Of a stretch of DNA of 64,000 nucleotides, positions 1 to 11,273 are shown piece after piece. Location: the NCBI RefSeq assembly GCF_905171765.1, contig NC_053391.1, forward strand, positions 107,420,644-107,484,643. The letters are read 5' to 3'. Positions within the stretch are counted from its first letter, which is position 1, and each line of letters opens with the position of its first letter. The notes under the pieces were generated by a model that was given only the letters and a program-made list of their open reading frames with translations, ran no database searches and was not told where the DNA came from. The DNA is from Bufo bufo. Taxonomy: Eukaryota > Chordata > Amphibia > Anura > Bufonidae. A program made the translations under genes and the position numbers.

Positions 1-544
1 AAACATGCAATGCAACAGCTCACTGCAAACCAAATAAAGTGCAAAAATGCATAATAATTGCTAGTGCTATACTAATAAATTAGAGATGCTTGGCAAATCA
101 TTTTGTAAAAAATTATTTGAGCCCGTCTGCCGCACATCAAGGCGAACTCTGTAAGACGGGTTCCTAACACTAAATTTAACCTGTTATGTGCCATGACGGC
201 TACCATACAATTCAGGGAGTGTAGGTTCCACATGCATGCTGGGCCTGCTTTAATTTCTGTCATTTTTGTTTCCAAAATGGCCTCCATTATAGCCAAGGAA
301 TGCATGGCAATCCTGGAGTTAGACCATAAAGGACAACCCCTTTAAGGACCTGGTAAAATGGCACACCTTGGATATTGCACTAGTTTGACATCTTTCACCA
401 TGGGAACATTCTTCCGTAAAAATACCATTTCCTCTGTCTTATTATCTCCAACATAAATCTTATGGAATATCCAATGTGATGATTATAAAGGATTTCTAGC
501 TTTCACAAATTTTAGTTTTTGTTCTATAGACTGGCAAATGTGAA
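1..544. other. Intergenic, no gene seen
   Basis: No coding exon is recognisable here. Around 300-345 the sequence ends in a 'gacaacccctttaagg' motif, which looks like one end of a TTAA-type MITE; the matching other end was not found. The rest looks like unique or very old sequence. Confidence 0.4.
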
Positions 545-1261
545 AGAAAAAGGATTAGGATAGGGTAACCACCTCCCCACACAAACAGGGATAGTGCAGC
601 CCTAAAACTTCCCAGACCCACTATCCCTAGCTACTTCGACGGTCACCTTAGTCAGTGACCCCAGAACTGGGTGGCAGTCCCAATGCTGGAATATGTGAGT
701 ATGACGGTGACACACAAGCAGACAAACAATCAGAGCAGTCATACAGTAAAGAGTGTAATGCCAGTCGAACAATGAAGTACAAAAACCACCAGAGGCAAAC
801 GAGAAAAACAATACGTCAAAATCCAGGAGATCAATACAATACCAAATAGTCAGAAGCCAAAAACATAGTCGCAATACCAAGCCAGAGGAGTCTTCAATTA
901 CAGCAAGAGACCAGCAGGTATCGGCCTTATATAGGGAGCAGGGAACAGCTCACGCCAGTGTCCCTGCATGCCAGGTGGAGCTGCCAGCTGAGCACCCTGA
1001 TGCTCTAGAGCAGTGTTTCCCAACCAGTGTGCCTCCAGCTGTTGCAAAACTACACCTCCCAGCATGCCCGCACAGCCAAATGCAGTCCGGGCATGCTGGG
1101 AGTTGTAGTTTTGCAACAGCTGGAGGCACGCTGGTTGGGAAACACTGCTCTAGAGCTCCGATGCGCTTCATCATTGGCCTGGGTCTCCAAAGTCAAAGTG
1201 GATGCCCAGCTGAGCTGGTTCTGATTGCACAGAGAAGCAGTGTCTGGGGGGAACCACAACA
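545..1261 (-). repeat. Ty3/gypsy 3' LTR (approximate), holding a hAT MITE
   Basis: On the - strand a purine-rich tract ending GGGGGATAC (+ positions 1262-1270) is followed at once by TG, the usual polypurine-tract/LTR junction. The segment shares blocks with 11,714-11,864, for example 'cagctcacgccag' and 'cccagctga', so the two behave as an LTR pair around the gypsy pol remnants on the same strand. The outer end is not fixed. A hAT MITE interrupts it at 1011-1147. Confidence 0.5.
1011..1147. mobile_element. hAT-type foldback MITE, 137 bp
   Basis: The element begins CAGTGTTTCCCAACC and ends with the inverted form GGTTGGGAAACACTG, and almost its whole length forms one hairpin. It is flanked by a perfect 8-bp duplication CTCTAGAG (1003-1010 and 1148-1155), as expected of the hAT superfamily. 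It encodes nothing. The related LTR copy near 11,757 lacks it, so it arrived after the LTR element. Confidence 0.9.
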
Positions 1262-1345
1262 GTATCCCCCTTCAGGAAGGGCCACCGGCCCTCAATAGGA
1301 GCCGGACCCTCAATTGTCAGAATGTACAGTAACTCATGAAATCTC

Positions 1346-1711
1346 TTAAAGAGAACCTGTCACCTGGATTTTGTGTATAGAGCTGAGGACATGGGTTGCT
1401 AGATCACCGCTAGCACATCTGTAATATCCAGTCCCCATAGCTCTGTGTGCTTTTATTGTGTATAAAAACCTATTTGATACATATGCAAAATAACCTAAGA
1501 TGAGTCAGAGCTTCAAAATATGACTCTTCTCTGGTCACACAAGTAAGATATGACTCTTTTATGTTAATTTGCATATGTATCAAATCGGTTTGTTTACACA
1601 ATAAAAGCACACAGAGCTATGGGGACTGGGTATTGCGGATGTGCTAGCGGCCATCTAGCAACCCATGTCCTCAGCTCTTTACCCAAAATCCGGGTGACAG
1701 GTTCCCTTTAA
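1346..1711. mobile_element. TTAA-flanked foldback MITE
   Basis: Starts TTAAAGAGAACCTGTCACC and ends GGTGACAGGTTCCCTTTAA. The arms (tgaggacatgggttgctaga and its complement) are long inverted repeats around a central segment rich in atgactctt. TTAA target duplication suggests a piggyBac- or Kolobok-type parent; the sequence cannot separate these. Confidence 0.85.
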
Positions 1712-1935
1712 TCAACCAATCTGCATGGACTTACTCTGCCTACACCCTTGACGTCTCCTCAGGACCATAACCTTTCCAGTAAATCAAATATTACTTCTAG
1801 AACCCAGAATTCTTCCTATTTCAAATTCTGTTTCACCTTCCACCTCCACTGGACCAGGAGGTTTCTTAGAAATCAGAGGATTACATTTATTTTTTTAACA
1901 AGGACTTGTGAAAAACATTGTGAAATTTGAAAGAA

Positions 1936-2394
1936 TCAAGCAATTTCAAACAAAAGAATACAGGATACGATCTCCAAAATTTCAATACAAATTGAACTCC
2001 TCTGTCCTACACTATTTTCAAGAATACCATGAAGTTTAACAATATGATCCAACAATATAGAAGATAATTCCTTTGCAGATGGAAGCTTGTTCAATGGTAC
2101 AAAATGAAACATTTTAGAAAACCTGTTGATAACCAGCCAGATCACTGTCTTCCCTTGGGAGCATGGAAGATCCTTAATAAAATCCATGAAGATGTGTGAC
2201 CAAGGCGTCTTGGGAATAGGCAAAGGACGCAGCTCTACGGCAGGGCCTGTTCTGGGAGTCTTGGACCTAGCACAAGTTTCACATGCCGTAACATATGTCC
2301 GAATATCTTTAGACATTGTTGGCCACCAATAATGCATAAACTCCAACCTACTAGTGCCCTCAATACCCGGATGTCCGCTCAATAGTGTTAAGCG
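1936..2394 (-). pseudogene. Ty3/gypsy integrase fragment (broken)
   Basis: The - strand reads the H2C2 zinc-binding module (HPGIEGTSR ... CETCARSK) followed by the first part of the integrase core (MDFIKDLP ... RFSKMFHFVPL). This pol domain of Ty3/gypsy LTR retrotransposons catalyses integration of the cDNA. The second catalytic aspartate region reads INRFSK where VDRFSK is usual, and after KLHGI the reading decays and stops, so the rest of the core is lost. A foldback element abuts the upstream end at about 2395. The preceding pol piece lies at 4288-4519 and RNase H at 11,450-11,692, all on the - strand in the correct order. Confidence 0.85.
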
Positions 2395-4287
2395 AGCATG
2401 CTCAGCCAAACTGCTGTTCGGCTCGAGCATCGCTATGCTTGGCCGAATACTGCGGGTGCTTGAATACAATGGAAGTCAATGGGAGACCCAAGCATCAAAC
2501 CAGGCACTCCCTGCTCTGAAGAAGAGAGAGTGTCTGGTTCACAAAAAAAAGGTTAGAAATTGATGGAAACCCCATCAAAATGGTTTGGAAACCGCATTAA
2601 GAGGATGGCTGGATGCGTCTTGGACTCCTATTATCTACGACATACAGTAGACAACCACACAAAGGCTATATGCCCAGAGCCAGGTATATGCAAGCCATCA
2701 ATCTATCCATTAGGCAGGTGACAGGCTTAGTCAGCATACCTTACAATGGCAGCCTTGTGCACTATGAGACATTCCAAACCAGTTCTCATCTGACTGAGAA
2801 CCAGTAAGCCTCAAAGTTACTTCAGATCTGTTGGATGGCTTGGGTGGACCTGCGCACCTAGATCAATATCATTAGGGAGACATACATTTTTTTGATTGTC
2901 CTAACATAATATTCAATAACCTTTCTATACAGGTTTGTCATGTAAAAACTAATTTGCATAAACATGGGCATATGGGAAAGACATGAAAACACTCAGCCTA
3001 TAATAGCCTGCACTAACACTGAGGTGTATATCAGATTGCTGCTATCATTCACACATCTTCTAGCACTTTATCTGCTGTAATATAAGCTTTGTCCCTGAGG
3101 GGTTTAGTACCTTTATTGTCTGAGTTACTCTGTGTTGAGCGGTAGTGTGCTCGGGTGCTCTGGCCGAACACATCGGTATGCTCGTGTATCTGAGGACTAT
3201 TGCCCTGCTTGTAATGACTCATGAACAGCGCCATCTATTGGTTTCATAGTCTTATGACAAGACTATGAATCCAATTGATGGCGCTGTTCATGAGTAGTGT
3301 AGATCGCGAATATTCTAATCGTGAATTTTTATCACGAATTTTCCATGCAAAAGGCTACACTAATAATCTTGTCATAAGACTACGAAACCAATAGATGGCG
3401 CTGTTCATGAGTAGTGTAGATCGCGAATTTTCCATGCAAATGGTTTTTCAGCTGAAAAACAAGGCAGATTCTGCTCATTTGCATGTCTTTCCCATATTTC
3501 CATGTTTATGCAAATGAGTTTTTACATGACAAACCTTTATAGAAAGGTTATTAAATATTATGTTATGTTAGGACAATCAGAAAACTTTTTGTCTCCCTAA
3601 TGATATTTATCCAGGTGCGCAGGTCCACCCAATTCATCCAACAGATCTGCAGTAACTTTGAGGCTTAATGGCTCTCAGTCAGATGAGAGCTGGTTTGGAA
3701 TGTCTCATAATGCACAAGGCTGCCATTGTAAGGTATGCTGACTAAGCCTGTCATCTGTCTCATGGATAGATTGATGGCTTGCATATACCTGGCTTTTGGC
3801 ATATAGCCTTTGTGTGGTTGTCTATTGTATGTCGTAGATAATAGGAGTCCAAGACGCATCCAGCTATCCTCTTAATGCTGTTTCTAAACCATTTTGATGG
3901 GGTTTCCATCAGTTTCTAACCATTTTTTGTGAACCAGACACCCATGATGTGAGGGTGTGGCTATGACTGATTGTAGCCACCTGTTTGTACTTCAGCTGGT
4001 CACTATTTAGTCTTGGCTCACACTATCCTTTTTTGTCATGAGTAAGGAACTATATTGTTAAAGATCCGAAACGCGTAGATTTGGATGTACATGGTTTTAT
4101 TGCACTGTATTATTAAAAGATTCCACGTTATTTGGAAGCTGGACCCCTCTCTTTTTTCTAGACACCCTCTTCTCTTCCGAGTAGGGGGTGCCTGGAGTTC
4201 TCCCACTGACTTCCATTGTGCTCGGTAGAGCACACGAGCATACCGATGTGTTCGGCCAGAGCACCCGAGCACACTACCGCTCAACAC
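2395..4287. mobile_element. Large foldback element (~1.9 kb) inside the gypsy pol
   Basis: Two long arms are inverted copies of each other: about 2535-2985 and 3470-3935 (for example 'gactcctattatctacgaca' against its complement near 3830). Outer ends read GTGTTAAGCGAGC and, inverted, CGCTCAACAC, followed by related motifs around 'ttcggcc'. The roughly 480-bp spacer has its own inverted and direct repeats (tagatggcgctgttcatgag, three copies near 3225, 3275 and 3395). No transposase is visible. A clean target duplication was not found, so the exact ends are uncertain. Confidence 0.65.
3081..3200. repeat. Inverted copy of the gypsy/foldback junction
   Basis: The run from 'gtccctgaggggtttagtac' to 'catcggtatgctcgtgt' is the reverse complement of about 4210-4325. 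That interval contains both the end of the gypsy fragment and the outer end of the foldback, so a piece spanning the junction was copied in inverted orientation into the foldback spacer. Confidence 0.75.
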
Positions 4288-4519
4288 AGAGTAACTCAGA
4301 CAATAAAGGTACTAAACCCCTCAGGGACAAATAATTTACCTGCAGGAGTACCATCAGGTTCCTGAACCTGATTAGTGGAGATCTCGTAGGCCAGATCAGG
4401 ATAAATAGCTGAAACCACAATCCCTTCAGGTAAAATCGGAACAGCCACAGACTTCGGGGCTTGAGTGGCACAAAAGCTTCTAAACAAGACATCATCTTTA
4501 AAAATTTTGGAACCCGGCA
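4288..4519 (-). pseudogene. Ty3/gypsy pol, linker between RNase H and integrase (fragment)
   Basis: The - strand frame carries PGSKIFKDDVLFRSF, corresponding to the post-RNase H stretch of frog gypsy elements, and PDGTPAGKLFVPE, the stretch just before the zinc-binding module. It is continuous with the RNase H piece at 11,450-11,692: a Tc1 element (4522-11,432) is inserted in a TA between them, and omitting it with one TA puts the two flanking frames in register. The downstream end runs into the foldback and stops. Not functional. Confidence 0.8.
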
Positions 4520-4942
4520 TACAGTACAGACCAAAAGTTTGGACACACCTTCTCATTCAAAGAGTTTTCTTTATTTTCATGACTATGAAGGCATCAAAAC
4601 TATGAATTAACACATGTGTAATTATATACATAAAAAACAAGTGTCAAACAACTGGAAATATGTCATATTCTTTTTTTTTTAATAGCGTTTATTTAACACT
4701 TTTCAAGTTAATACAACAATCCCAAAGGGAAAAACAATTCTGCATGACAGTCACACACGTAAGCAAGACCAGACAATTCCATCAATGTCATAATGTACGA
4801 CAGTAAGAGACATAAATGTATTTAATTACAGAACATCACTGTTGTCGCAAAAAAGGAAGGAAACAGAGGTCTGCACTCACTTACTCACATCCGCACACAC
4901 AAACACACACTTGGGTGACGCAGTCCCAACCAGTAATGGGCC

Positions 4943-7900
4943 TCAAACCGTACCCTCCGCCTGCACCCATATACCCCAGATTTTGTCAAACCGATCAGGG
5001 ATCCCTCTCGCTTCATAAGTCAATTTGTACATCTGAAGATCTTTGTTAATAAGTTGCACCCATTGGTTTACCGTGGGACACTTGGGAGGTTTCCAGTTCA
5101 AAAGTATGTTCTTCCTACCATAGAACATTAAAAGTCGTAGCAGAATTCTACTATACTTGGATGGAGTCGCATCAGCAACTAGCCCCATAACACAAACTAT
5201 AGGATCACAGATCCCTGGCAGACCCAGCTTAACATTAATGAAATTGCACACCCCCTTCCAGTATATTTGTAAAGTCGGACATAACCAAACCATGTGGAAA
5301 AAGGATCCGCTATCACCTCCACACCTGTCGCACCCAGGACTCGGTATCTGCCGCATCTGATATAGACGCACCGGGGTCAGATATACCCTATGCATCCATT
5401 TGACCTGAATGAGTTGATCTCGAGAGCTCACGACAGACCTCCTCCACCCCAGACGCCATTCCTCCAAATGAGAGTCCTCCAACTCTGGGATATCCGCCGA
5501 CCATCTAACAAATGATCGCTGGATAGGAGACTCCTGCATCTTAATGATTTCACCATAAAAGGAAGAAATTGGTTTATATGATTGTTCCCTCCTAGCTACT
5601 GATTCTAGAGGACCACACTCCAAGCTCAGGGTCAAGGAGTGGAACTGTTTATCACAAGCGTGTCTCAGTTGGAGGAACCGGTAAAAACTCGTCCGAGGTA
5701 ACAGGAAGTCTGACCGCAAACTCTCAAAGGAGCGAAAGACCCCATCCTGGAATAGCTGCGTCAAGTACTTAAGCCCCTTCCTAGGCCAAAATTCAAAATC
5801 TTGCAAGTGTAAAAGCTCAGGGAGATGCTTGTTACGCCATAGTGGGATATACGGAGACCAGATGTCCCCTGCTTGAGTATCCATATGTGTATTCACAAAC
5901 CTCGCCCAAGCTTCTATAACCGTCACCATAGCCTCAGTGTACCTCCCACCGACCAGAACTCCACCTCCCCTATAAACCAAGTTCGTTAGAGCTTCATATG
6001 AACCAACTAGCACAGCCTCCAGCACCACCGCCGGATTATTGGGATCTGCTCTAATCTACCAGGAAGCATACATCAGGCGTGTCGCTATATAGTAAACATA
6101 TGTCAGGAAGTTGCAAACCTCCCTGTAAGTAGGAGGCTTTCAACGTCTTCCTTGCTATCCTAGGGATCTGATGGCACCATAAGAATCGGGACATAACTTT
6201 ATCTAATACATCAAAATGGGACTTCGGGACCCTCACTGGAGCCGCTCTATATACATATAATAGTTTCGGTAGCAACACCATTTTAAAGATGTTAATCCTG
6301 CCTATTAAGGTCAAGGGGAGATTTTCCCAGGCTTCTAACTTGCGTGTGACATATTCCATAGTGGGTCTCAGATTCAGATGGCAGAATTGCCGAGGGTCTC
6401 TATGTATGTGAATCCCCAAATAAAGAAAACTATCTACCACCTTCAAGGGGGATACCGGAGAGATATCCATCCCTTCCTCTATGTCCACCATACATAGACT
6501 GGATTTAGCCCAGTTCACTCGCAATCCTGAATATCTACCATATCCATTCACCACATCTAGCAGGGTTTCTAAGGAGGGGCCAGGGTCAGCCAAGTACACC
6601 AACAGGTCGTCCGTGTATAGCGATACCTTCTCTTGTATCCCAGCTATCGTCCACCCCTCTATCAAGGAGCTATTATTAATCAATTGAGTAAGAGGTTCCA
6701 TTATCAGAGCGAACAACAACGGGGACAGGGGACAACCCTGCCTTGTACCTCTGTATAACCTAAATGGCCGGGAAAGAAAGCCATTTACTCTGATGCGCGC
6801 TGTAGGCGCCTGATACAATAATTGGACCCATTGAATGAAGGAGGGAGGGAAGCTAAGGCGGGACATTGTCTCCCAAATAAAATGCCACTCTACCGAGTCA
6901 AAGGCTTTCTCATTATCGAGAGATGCCAGGACCCTTGAACCCGCATTATCATGCCTGACCTGCAAGTTCGTAAATAATCTCCTAAGGTTGATATCAGTTG
7001 TCTTTCCAGGCATAAAGCCAGATTGGTCAGGGTCAATAATGGATAAGACTACCCTACTAAGTCTCTTGGCCAAGATTTTAGCTAAGATTTTGGCGTCAGT
7101 ATTCAGTAGGGAAATAGGTCTATATGACGCACAGTGGTCTGGAGACTTCCCAGTTTTATGAATTACCACAATGGTAGCCTCTCCAAAGGATAAAGGCAAC
7201 CCACCGGAGTCATGTGCGTAATTAAAAAGTTTCAGTAGACGTGTAGAGTGCAACTCAACATCTAATCTGTACCATTCGACTGGGAACCCATCCGGACCAG
7301 GTGATTTCCCTACTGCCATATCTCCAATAGCAGCTTTAATTTCTTCTACATCAATAGCTGCCTCTAAAAACTTACTATCCGCCCTTGCCAATGGTGTGAG
7401 GGGGATGTTCTGAAGGAAAGATCGGATCTCATCCGGGGACATCCCAATTTTGGAGCTATACAGGTCCGCATAAAATTGAACAAATTGCTCACATATGCCC
7501 TCCGGTCGATATACCCTTGAGCCATCCCCACAGGTGATGTGTGGGACCACCGTCTGAGGCGACTCAGTCCTAGCCAGGAACGCCAAAGCACTCCCATTCT
7601 TATCCCCATCAGCAAATATTACACGCCTTTGATACAATAACTTCTTCTGGGTATATTCTGTTAGGTGTAAACTAAGTTTCCTCTGAGCCTCATCCCATAA
7701 TCTACGGCTCTCTCCATCCGGATTTGTAATAAAAGCCTGCTCTTTCTCTACCACCTCCCCCTCTAACTTAGTCCTAGTAGCACTCATCTCCTTCCTATAC
7801 GTAGCTATCGCTTGAATCAGAGTACCCCTCATCACAACTTTGAAGGCTTCCCACTCTATCAACGGGTTAGTTGAGCCCTCATTGAAGTCCCAATAGTCCT

Positions 7901-8692
7901 TCATACCTTGCTGTACAGCCCAAACAACAGGCAGGACCTCCAGCCATTTACTATTGAGTCTCCATATTCTCTCAGCCGGTGCCAGGGGTTGTTTCAGAAT
8001 TACTAACAGAGGGGCATGGTCAGAGATACCTCATGGCAAGTAGTCAGCCACCACCAGAGAGGGCAATAGATCTCTACTAAGGAATACTAAGTCTATCCGT
8101 GAGAGCGTAACGTGTGAAGCAGAGTAACAGGAATATTGGCGCAATCCCGGATGCAAGTACCTCCAACCCTCCGTTAAATCGAATACATCAGCCCAGGAGC
8201 TTAACGCCTCATTATGGGTATCACTAGGTCGAAGTCGATCCAACGACCGGTCCAGAGTCGCGTTGTAATCCCCAAATGCAATCAGAGGCACCGGGGGCAT
8301 AGATGCTACTTTTCTCATAATCTCATCCAATATTTCCCTCCGAAAGGGGGGGGGACATAAAGACCCACCACAAGGTAGTCAATGCCCCTGATTGCAACGT
8401 GGAGAATCACAAAACGCCCCATCGTATCAGTATGCACAGAATATGATCGGAAGGGAAGGGACTTTGCCACCAGAATTGACACACCTCTGGCCCTAGAATT
8501 ATATACAGCGTGGTATGCTGAACCTACCCAGGGTCTCTTTAACGCTAAAAGCTTCCGCCCCTGCAAATGTGTCTCCTGTAATATCAGAACGTCAGGATTG
8601 TGATTTCGCAGAAAATTAAAGACCAGAGATCGTTTAATTTTGTCATTGAGACCCCTGACATTCCAGGAGACAAACCGACAGACCGACATCAT
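4943..8692 (-). pseudogene. L1 ORF2 (endonuclease-reverse transcriptase), four lesions
   Basis: ORF2p nicks the target DNA and reverse-transcribes its own RNA. It begins MMSVCRFVSWNVRGL. The apurinic-endonuclease domain shows WNVRGL, QETHL, FGDYN and SDHAPL. The RT domain shows GPDGFPVEWY, YRPISLLN, SLDNEKAFDSVEW, GTRQGCPLSPLLFAL and YTDD. The C-terminal knuckle is C-x2-C-x8-H-x4-C (CDRCGGDSGSFFHMVWLC). Lesions: a frameshift at the nine-G run 8346-8354, an in-frame TGA at 8031-8033 (a likely CGA change), a frameshift near 6085 and a TAG near 6056. The RT box has T where A is usual (YADD). Otherwise the frame is open for long stretches, for example 6051-8030. Confidence 0.92.
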
Positions 8693-9051
8693 GGCGGCTT
8701 GTTAAGACAATAACCCCAGAAGTAACTGCACCACCCAAGCCATACACTCGCACATTCATACCAACTTCCAAAATTTAGAGCAAGAGCTCCTAAATATGCT
8801 CGTAACATCAGGCAATACCCCCCGCCCTGCCCAGATGACCCCAACTTATCCAAGCCTAAAAACCCTCCCCCCATTTGCCTCGTTAGTAGAAAAAGGGGAA
8901 CGGAGAACCCGTTCTTAACCCCACTGCTCTAGGTAAACCTAAAACTGAACCTATGCAGCAGGTTACCACAACCATCACACATTCAGCTCCGTTAATATTT
9001 CGATCATCTGAAACATATGATGAGACACCCAAAACATCAGATATGTAGCAC
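8693..9051 (-). other. L1 inter-ORF spacer
   Basis: About 360 bp between the ORF1 stop and the ORF2 start of the L1. No conserved frame was seen; small frames here are chance. Confidence 0.6.
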
Positions 9052-9873
9052 TCAGCCTCTGCGGTCAAGCCAGTCCGATGCCTCTTCAGGGGTGGCAAAG
9101 AACTTCACCTGCTCTCCCTCCTGCACTCTGAGCCGTGCCGGATACATCATGGCATAGATAAGTCCCTTCTCTCTCACCGTCGTGAACTGCCTACGTTGCT
9201 TCTGCACTTCTGTAGAAAAGTCTGGGTAGAAGGAGATCCGGGTGTTGTCAAAATGAATGTCCTTTAGTCGGCGAGCTGCTGCCAGAATAGCATCTCGGTC
9301 TCTGTAATTTAGGAACTTAAAGATGAAAGGACGAGATGGGGCTCCAGGAGGCAGGGGACGAGTGGGGATCCTGTGAGCACGTTCCACTGCAAAAGTCCCT
9401 GATAGATTTATAGGATCAAAGACTTGTTTTATAAGACGTTCCACAAACTCTTCAGGAGAGGGCCCTTCTGCTCTTTCAGGTAAACCCATAATGCGGATGT
9501 TGTTCCGTCTGTTACGGTTCTCGGCGTCCTCTACCTTCGCCATCAGAGTCTTAACTTGATTCTGCAGAGCATTTATCGCAGAGTCATCACGTTGAACTCT
9601 GTCCTCCACATCACTCACCCTCCTTTCCACCTCAGTTGTTCTCTCTCTAATCTTATCAATATCATGTCTGAGGAGAGTAAGATCAGCCTGGACATGGTCA
9701 ATTTTGACCGTAAGCGCCGTCTGGCAGTTAGTGATGGCCGCCATAACTTTTGCAAGGTCCACTTCTGGGCGCTCAGAGGAGGTCCCAACCTCTCGATCCT
9801 CTGTCTGGCTCATATTGTCCAGCATTAGTTTAGGTGGATTAGCTGGCCCTGAGGTGCCCGTTTTCCGGCCCAT
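9052..9873 (-). CDS. L1 ORF1 protein, intact 273 codons
   Basis: ORF1p is the RNA-binding chaperone that packages L1 RNA in the ribonucleoprotein used for retrotransposition. The frame is uninterrupted from MGRKTGTSGPANPP to the stop. Residues about 45-115 form a heptad-rich coiled coil (trimerisation). An RRM-like domain follows, starting RNNIRIMGLPE and holding VERAHRIP. The C-terminal domain holds ISFYPDFSTEVQKQRR and YPARLRVQEGEQVKFF. Length and order match L1 ORF1 proteins (Transposase_22 type). The start chosen is the first Met of the frame, about 650 bp inside the element. It is the only undamaged ORF of this L1; ORF2 is broken, so the copy cannot move by itself. Confidence 0.9.
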   Translation of the reverse strand: MGRKTGTSGPANPPKLMLDNMSQTEDREVGTSSERPEVDLAKVMAAITNCQTALTVKIDHVQADLTLLRHDIDKIRERTTEVERRVSDVEDRVQRDDSAINALQNQVKTLMAKVEDAENRNRRNNIRIMGLPERAEGPSPEEFVERLIKQVFDPINLSGTFAVERAHRIPTRPLPPGAPSRPFIFKFLNYRDRDAILAAARRLKDIHFDNTRISFYPDFSTEVQKQRRQFTTVREKGLIYAMMYPARLRVQEGEQVKFFATPEEASDWLDRRG

Positions 9874-10528
9874 AAGGTGATCTCCCTTTCACCAGTAGTA
9901 GGAGTACTCGCCCTTTAATCAGCACCCTCACTCAGGGGCAACAGGTCAGCAGTCGCACCACTCTCTAGAAAGATTATTTTCCTGGAGTCAGGATGTACTT
10001 GCCCTACAACTCAGTTGAGCTGCACTCTCCACCCAATACAATTGTCAGATGGGTCAGATGGATGTAGACAGGAGAGCCAAGATCCCGCGCCAGTCCTGGA
10101 GCATGAAGATGACTGTTCCCAGCGTCACAGGTAAGATGGCGCCCGCACTGCCAGACACGTGGGGGACTTCAAGCCGGCAGTCCAGCAGGGAGAGAGTCGG
10201 GGGGCCACACCGACCTGCAGCTCCAGGCCCCACCCGACTACCACCACCGGTGAGTAAGATATTCGTGCGTCCCCACCTCTCCCGCTCTCACCGAGGGGTC
10301 CGCAGTGCAGGATAACGCTCCGCTCACAGGCCTCACTCAAAAGGATCCAGCAGACAGCGACCGCAGCAGCCACAGAGCAGAAACTCCGGTTACCGGTAAA
10401 CCGAGAGTTGCGGATCACATAGGGGGGTTTCTATCAGGCCAAATGCTCAGACAATCAGGATACTGCAGGATAATGTCGGAGCTGAAACGACTTGCGTCCT
10501 CACACCATGACGGCTAGGCCACGCCCCC
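9874..10528 (-). promoter_or_regulatory. L1 5'UTR, putative internal promoter region
   Basis: About 655 bp upstream of ORF1 on the - strand, GC-richer than its surroundings, with the element starting near GGGGGCGTGGCC. L1 elements carry an internal RNA polymerase II promoter in this position; that function is inferred from the family. Confidence 0.5.
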
Positions 10529-10553
10529 GGAAATATGTCATATTCTAGGTTCT

Positions 10554-10922
10554 TCAAAGTAGCCACCTTTTGCTTTGATTACTGCTTTGCACACTGGCAT
10601 TCTCTTGATGGTTCTTCAAGAGGTAGTCCCCTGAAATGGTCTTCCAACAGTCTTGAAGGAGTTCCCAGAGATGCTTAGCACTTGTTGGCGCTTTTGCCTT
10701 CACTCTGCGGTCCAGCTCACCCCAAACCATCTCGATTGGGTTCAGGTCCGGTGACTGTGGAGGCCAGGTCATCTGGCGCAGCACCCCATCACTCTCCTTC
10801 ATGGTCAAATAGCCCTTACTTTCAAAGTTTTCCCAATCTTTCGGGCTGACTGACTGACCTTCATTTCTTAAAGTAATGATGGCCACTCGTTTTTCTTTAC
10901 TTAGCTGCTTTTTTCTTGCCAT
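10554..10922 (-). pseudogene. Tc1 transposase remnant with internal deletion
   Basis: The frame starts MARKKQLSKEKR and EGQSVS, the beginning of the paired-type DNA-binding domain, then jumps to TMKESDGVLRQMTWPP and SPDLNPIEMVWGELDRR, which holds the last acidic catalytic residue. The region with the first two aspartates is missing, so no active enzyme can be made. The tail is frameshifted near KNHQENAS. Confidence 0.85.
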
Positions 10923-11000
10923 AATACAAATTCTAACAGTCTATTCAGTAGGACTATCAGCTGTGTAAAAAATTGGGAAAACTTTGAAAGTAAGGGCTAT

Positions 11001-11273
11001 TTGACCATGAAGGAGAGTGATGGGGTGCTGCGCCAGATGACCTGGCCTCCACATTCACCGGACCTGAACCCAATCGAGATGGTTTTGGGTGAGCTGGACC
11101 GCAGAGTGAAGGCAAAAGGGCCAACAAGTGCTAAGCATCTCTGGGAACTCCTTCAAGACTGTTGGAAGACCATTTCAGGGGACTACCTCTTGAAGCTCAT
11201 CAAGAGAATGCCAAGAGTGTGCAAAGCAGTAATCAAAGCAAAAGGTGGCTACTTTGAAGAACCTAGAATATGA
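11001..11273 (+). pseudogene. Tc1 transposase C-terminal part, inverted second copy
   Basis: An open frame of 90 codons from TMKESDGVLRQ through SPDLNPIEMVLGELDRR to IKAKGGYFEEPRI. It is an inverted duplicate of the - strand remnant at 10,554-10,860, with which it could form a long RNA hairpin. It contains only the E of the DDE triad. Confidence 0.85.

Larger units (their letters stand above)
4672..10528 (-). mobile_element. Full-length L1 LINE, 5.86 kb, nearly intact
   Basis: On the - strand: 5'UTR, ORF1, ORF2, 3'UTR and a short poly(A) (T-run on the + strand from 4672). The target duplication ggaaatatgtcatattct is perfect at 4654-4671 and 10,529-10,546, and the interrupted Tc1 sequence resumes exactly there. 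Full length, a perfect 18-bp duplication and only about four ORF2 lesions indicate a fairly recent insertion. The ORF1 type (coiled coil plus RRM plus C-terminal domain) places it in the L1 clade. Confidence 0.95.

Noticed and set aside
975..1298. Overlapping 60-107 codon ORFs on both strands
   Set aside because: They lie across a hairpin MITE inside an LTR; frames on both strands mirror each other because the DNA is palindromic.
6481..7161. ORFs of 68-108 codons on the + strand
   Set aside because: Antisense shadows of the L1 reverse transcriptase frame.
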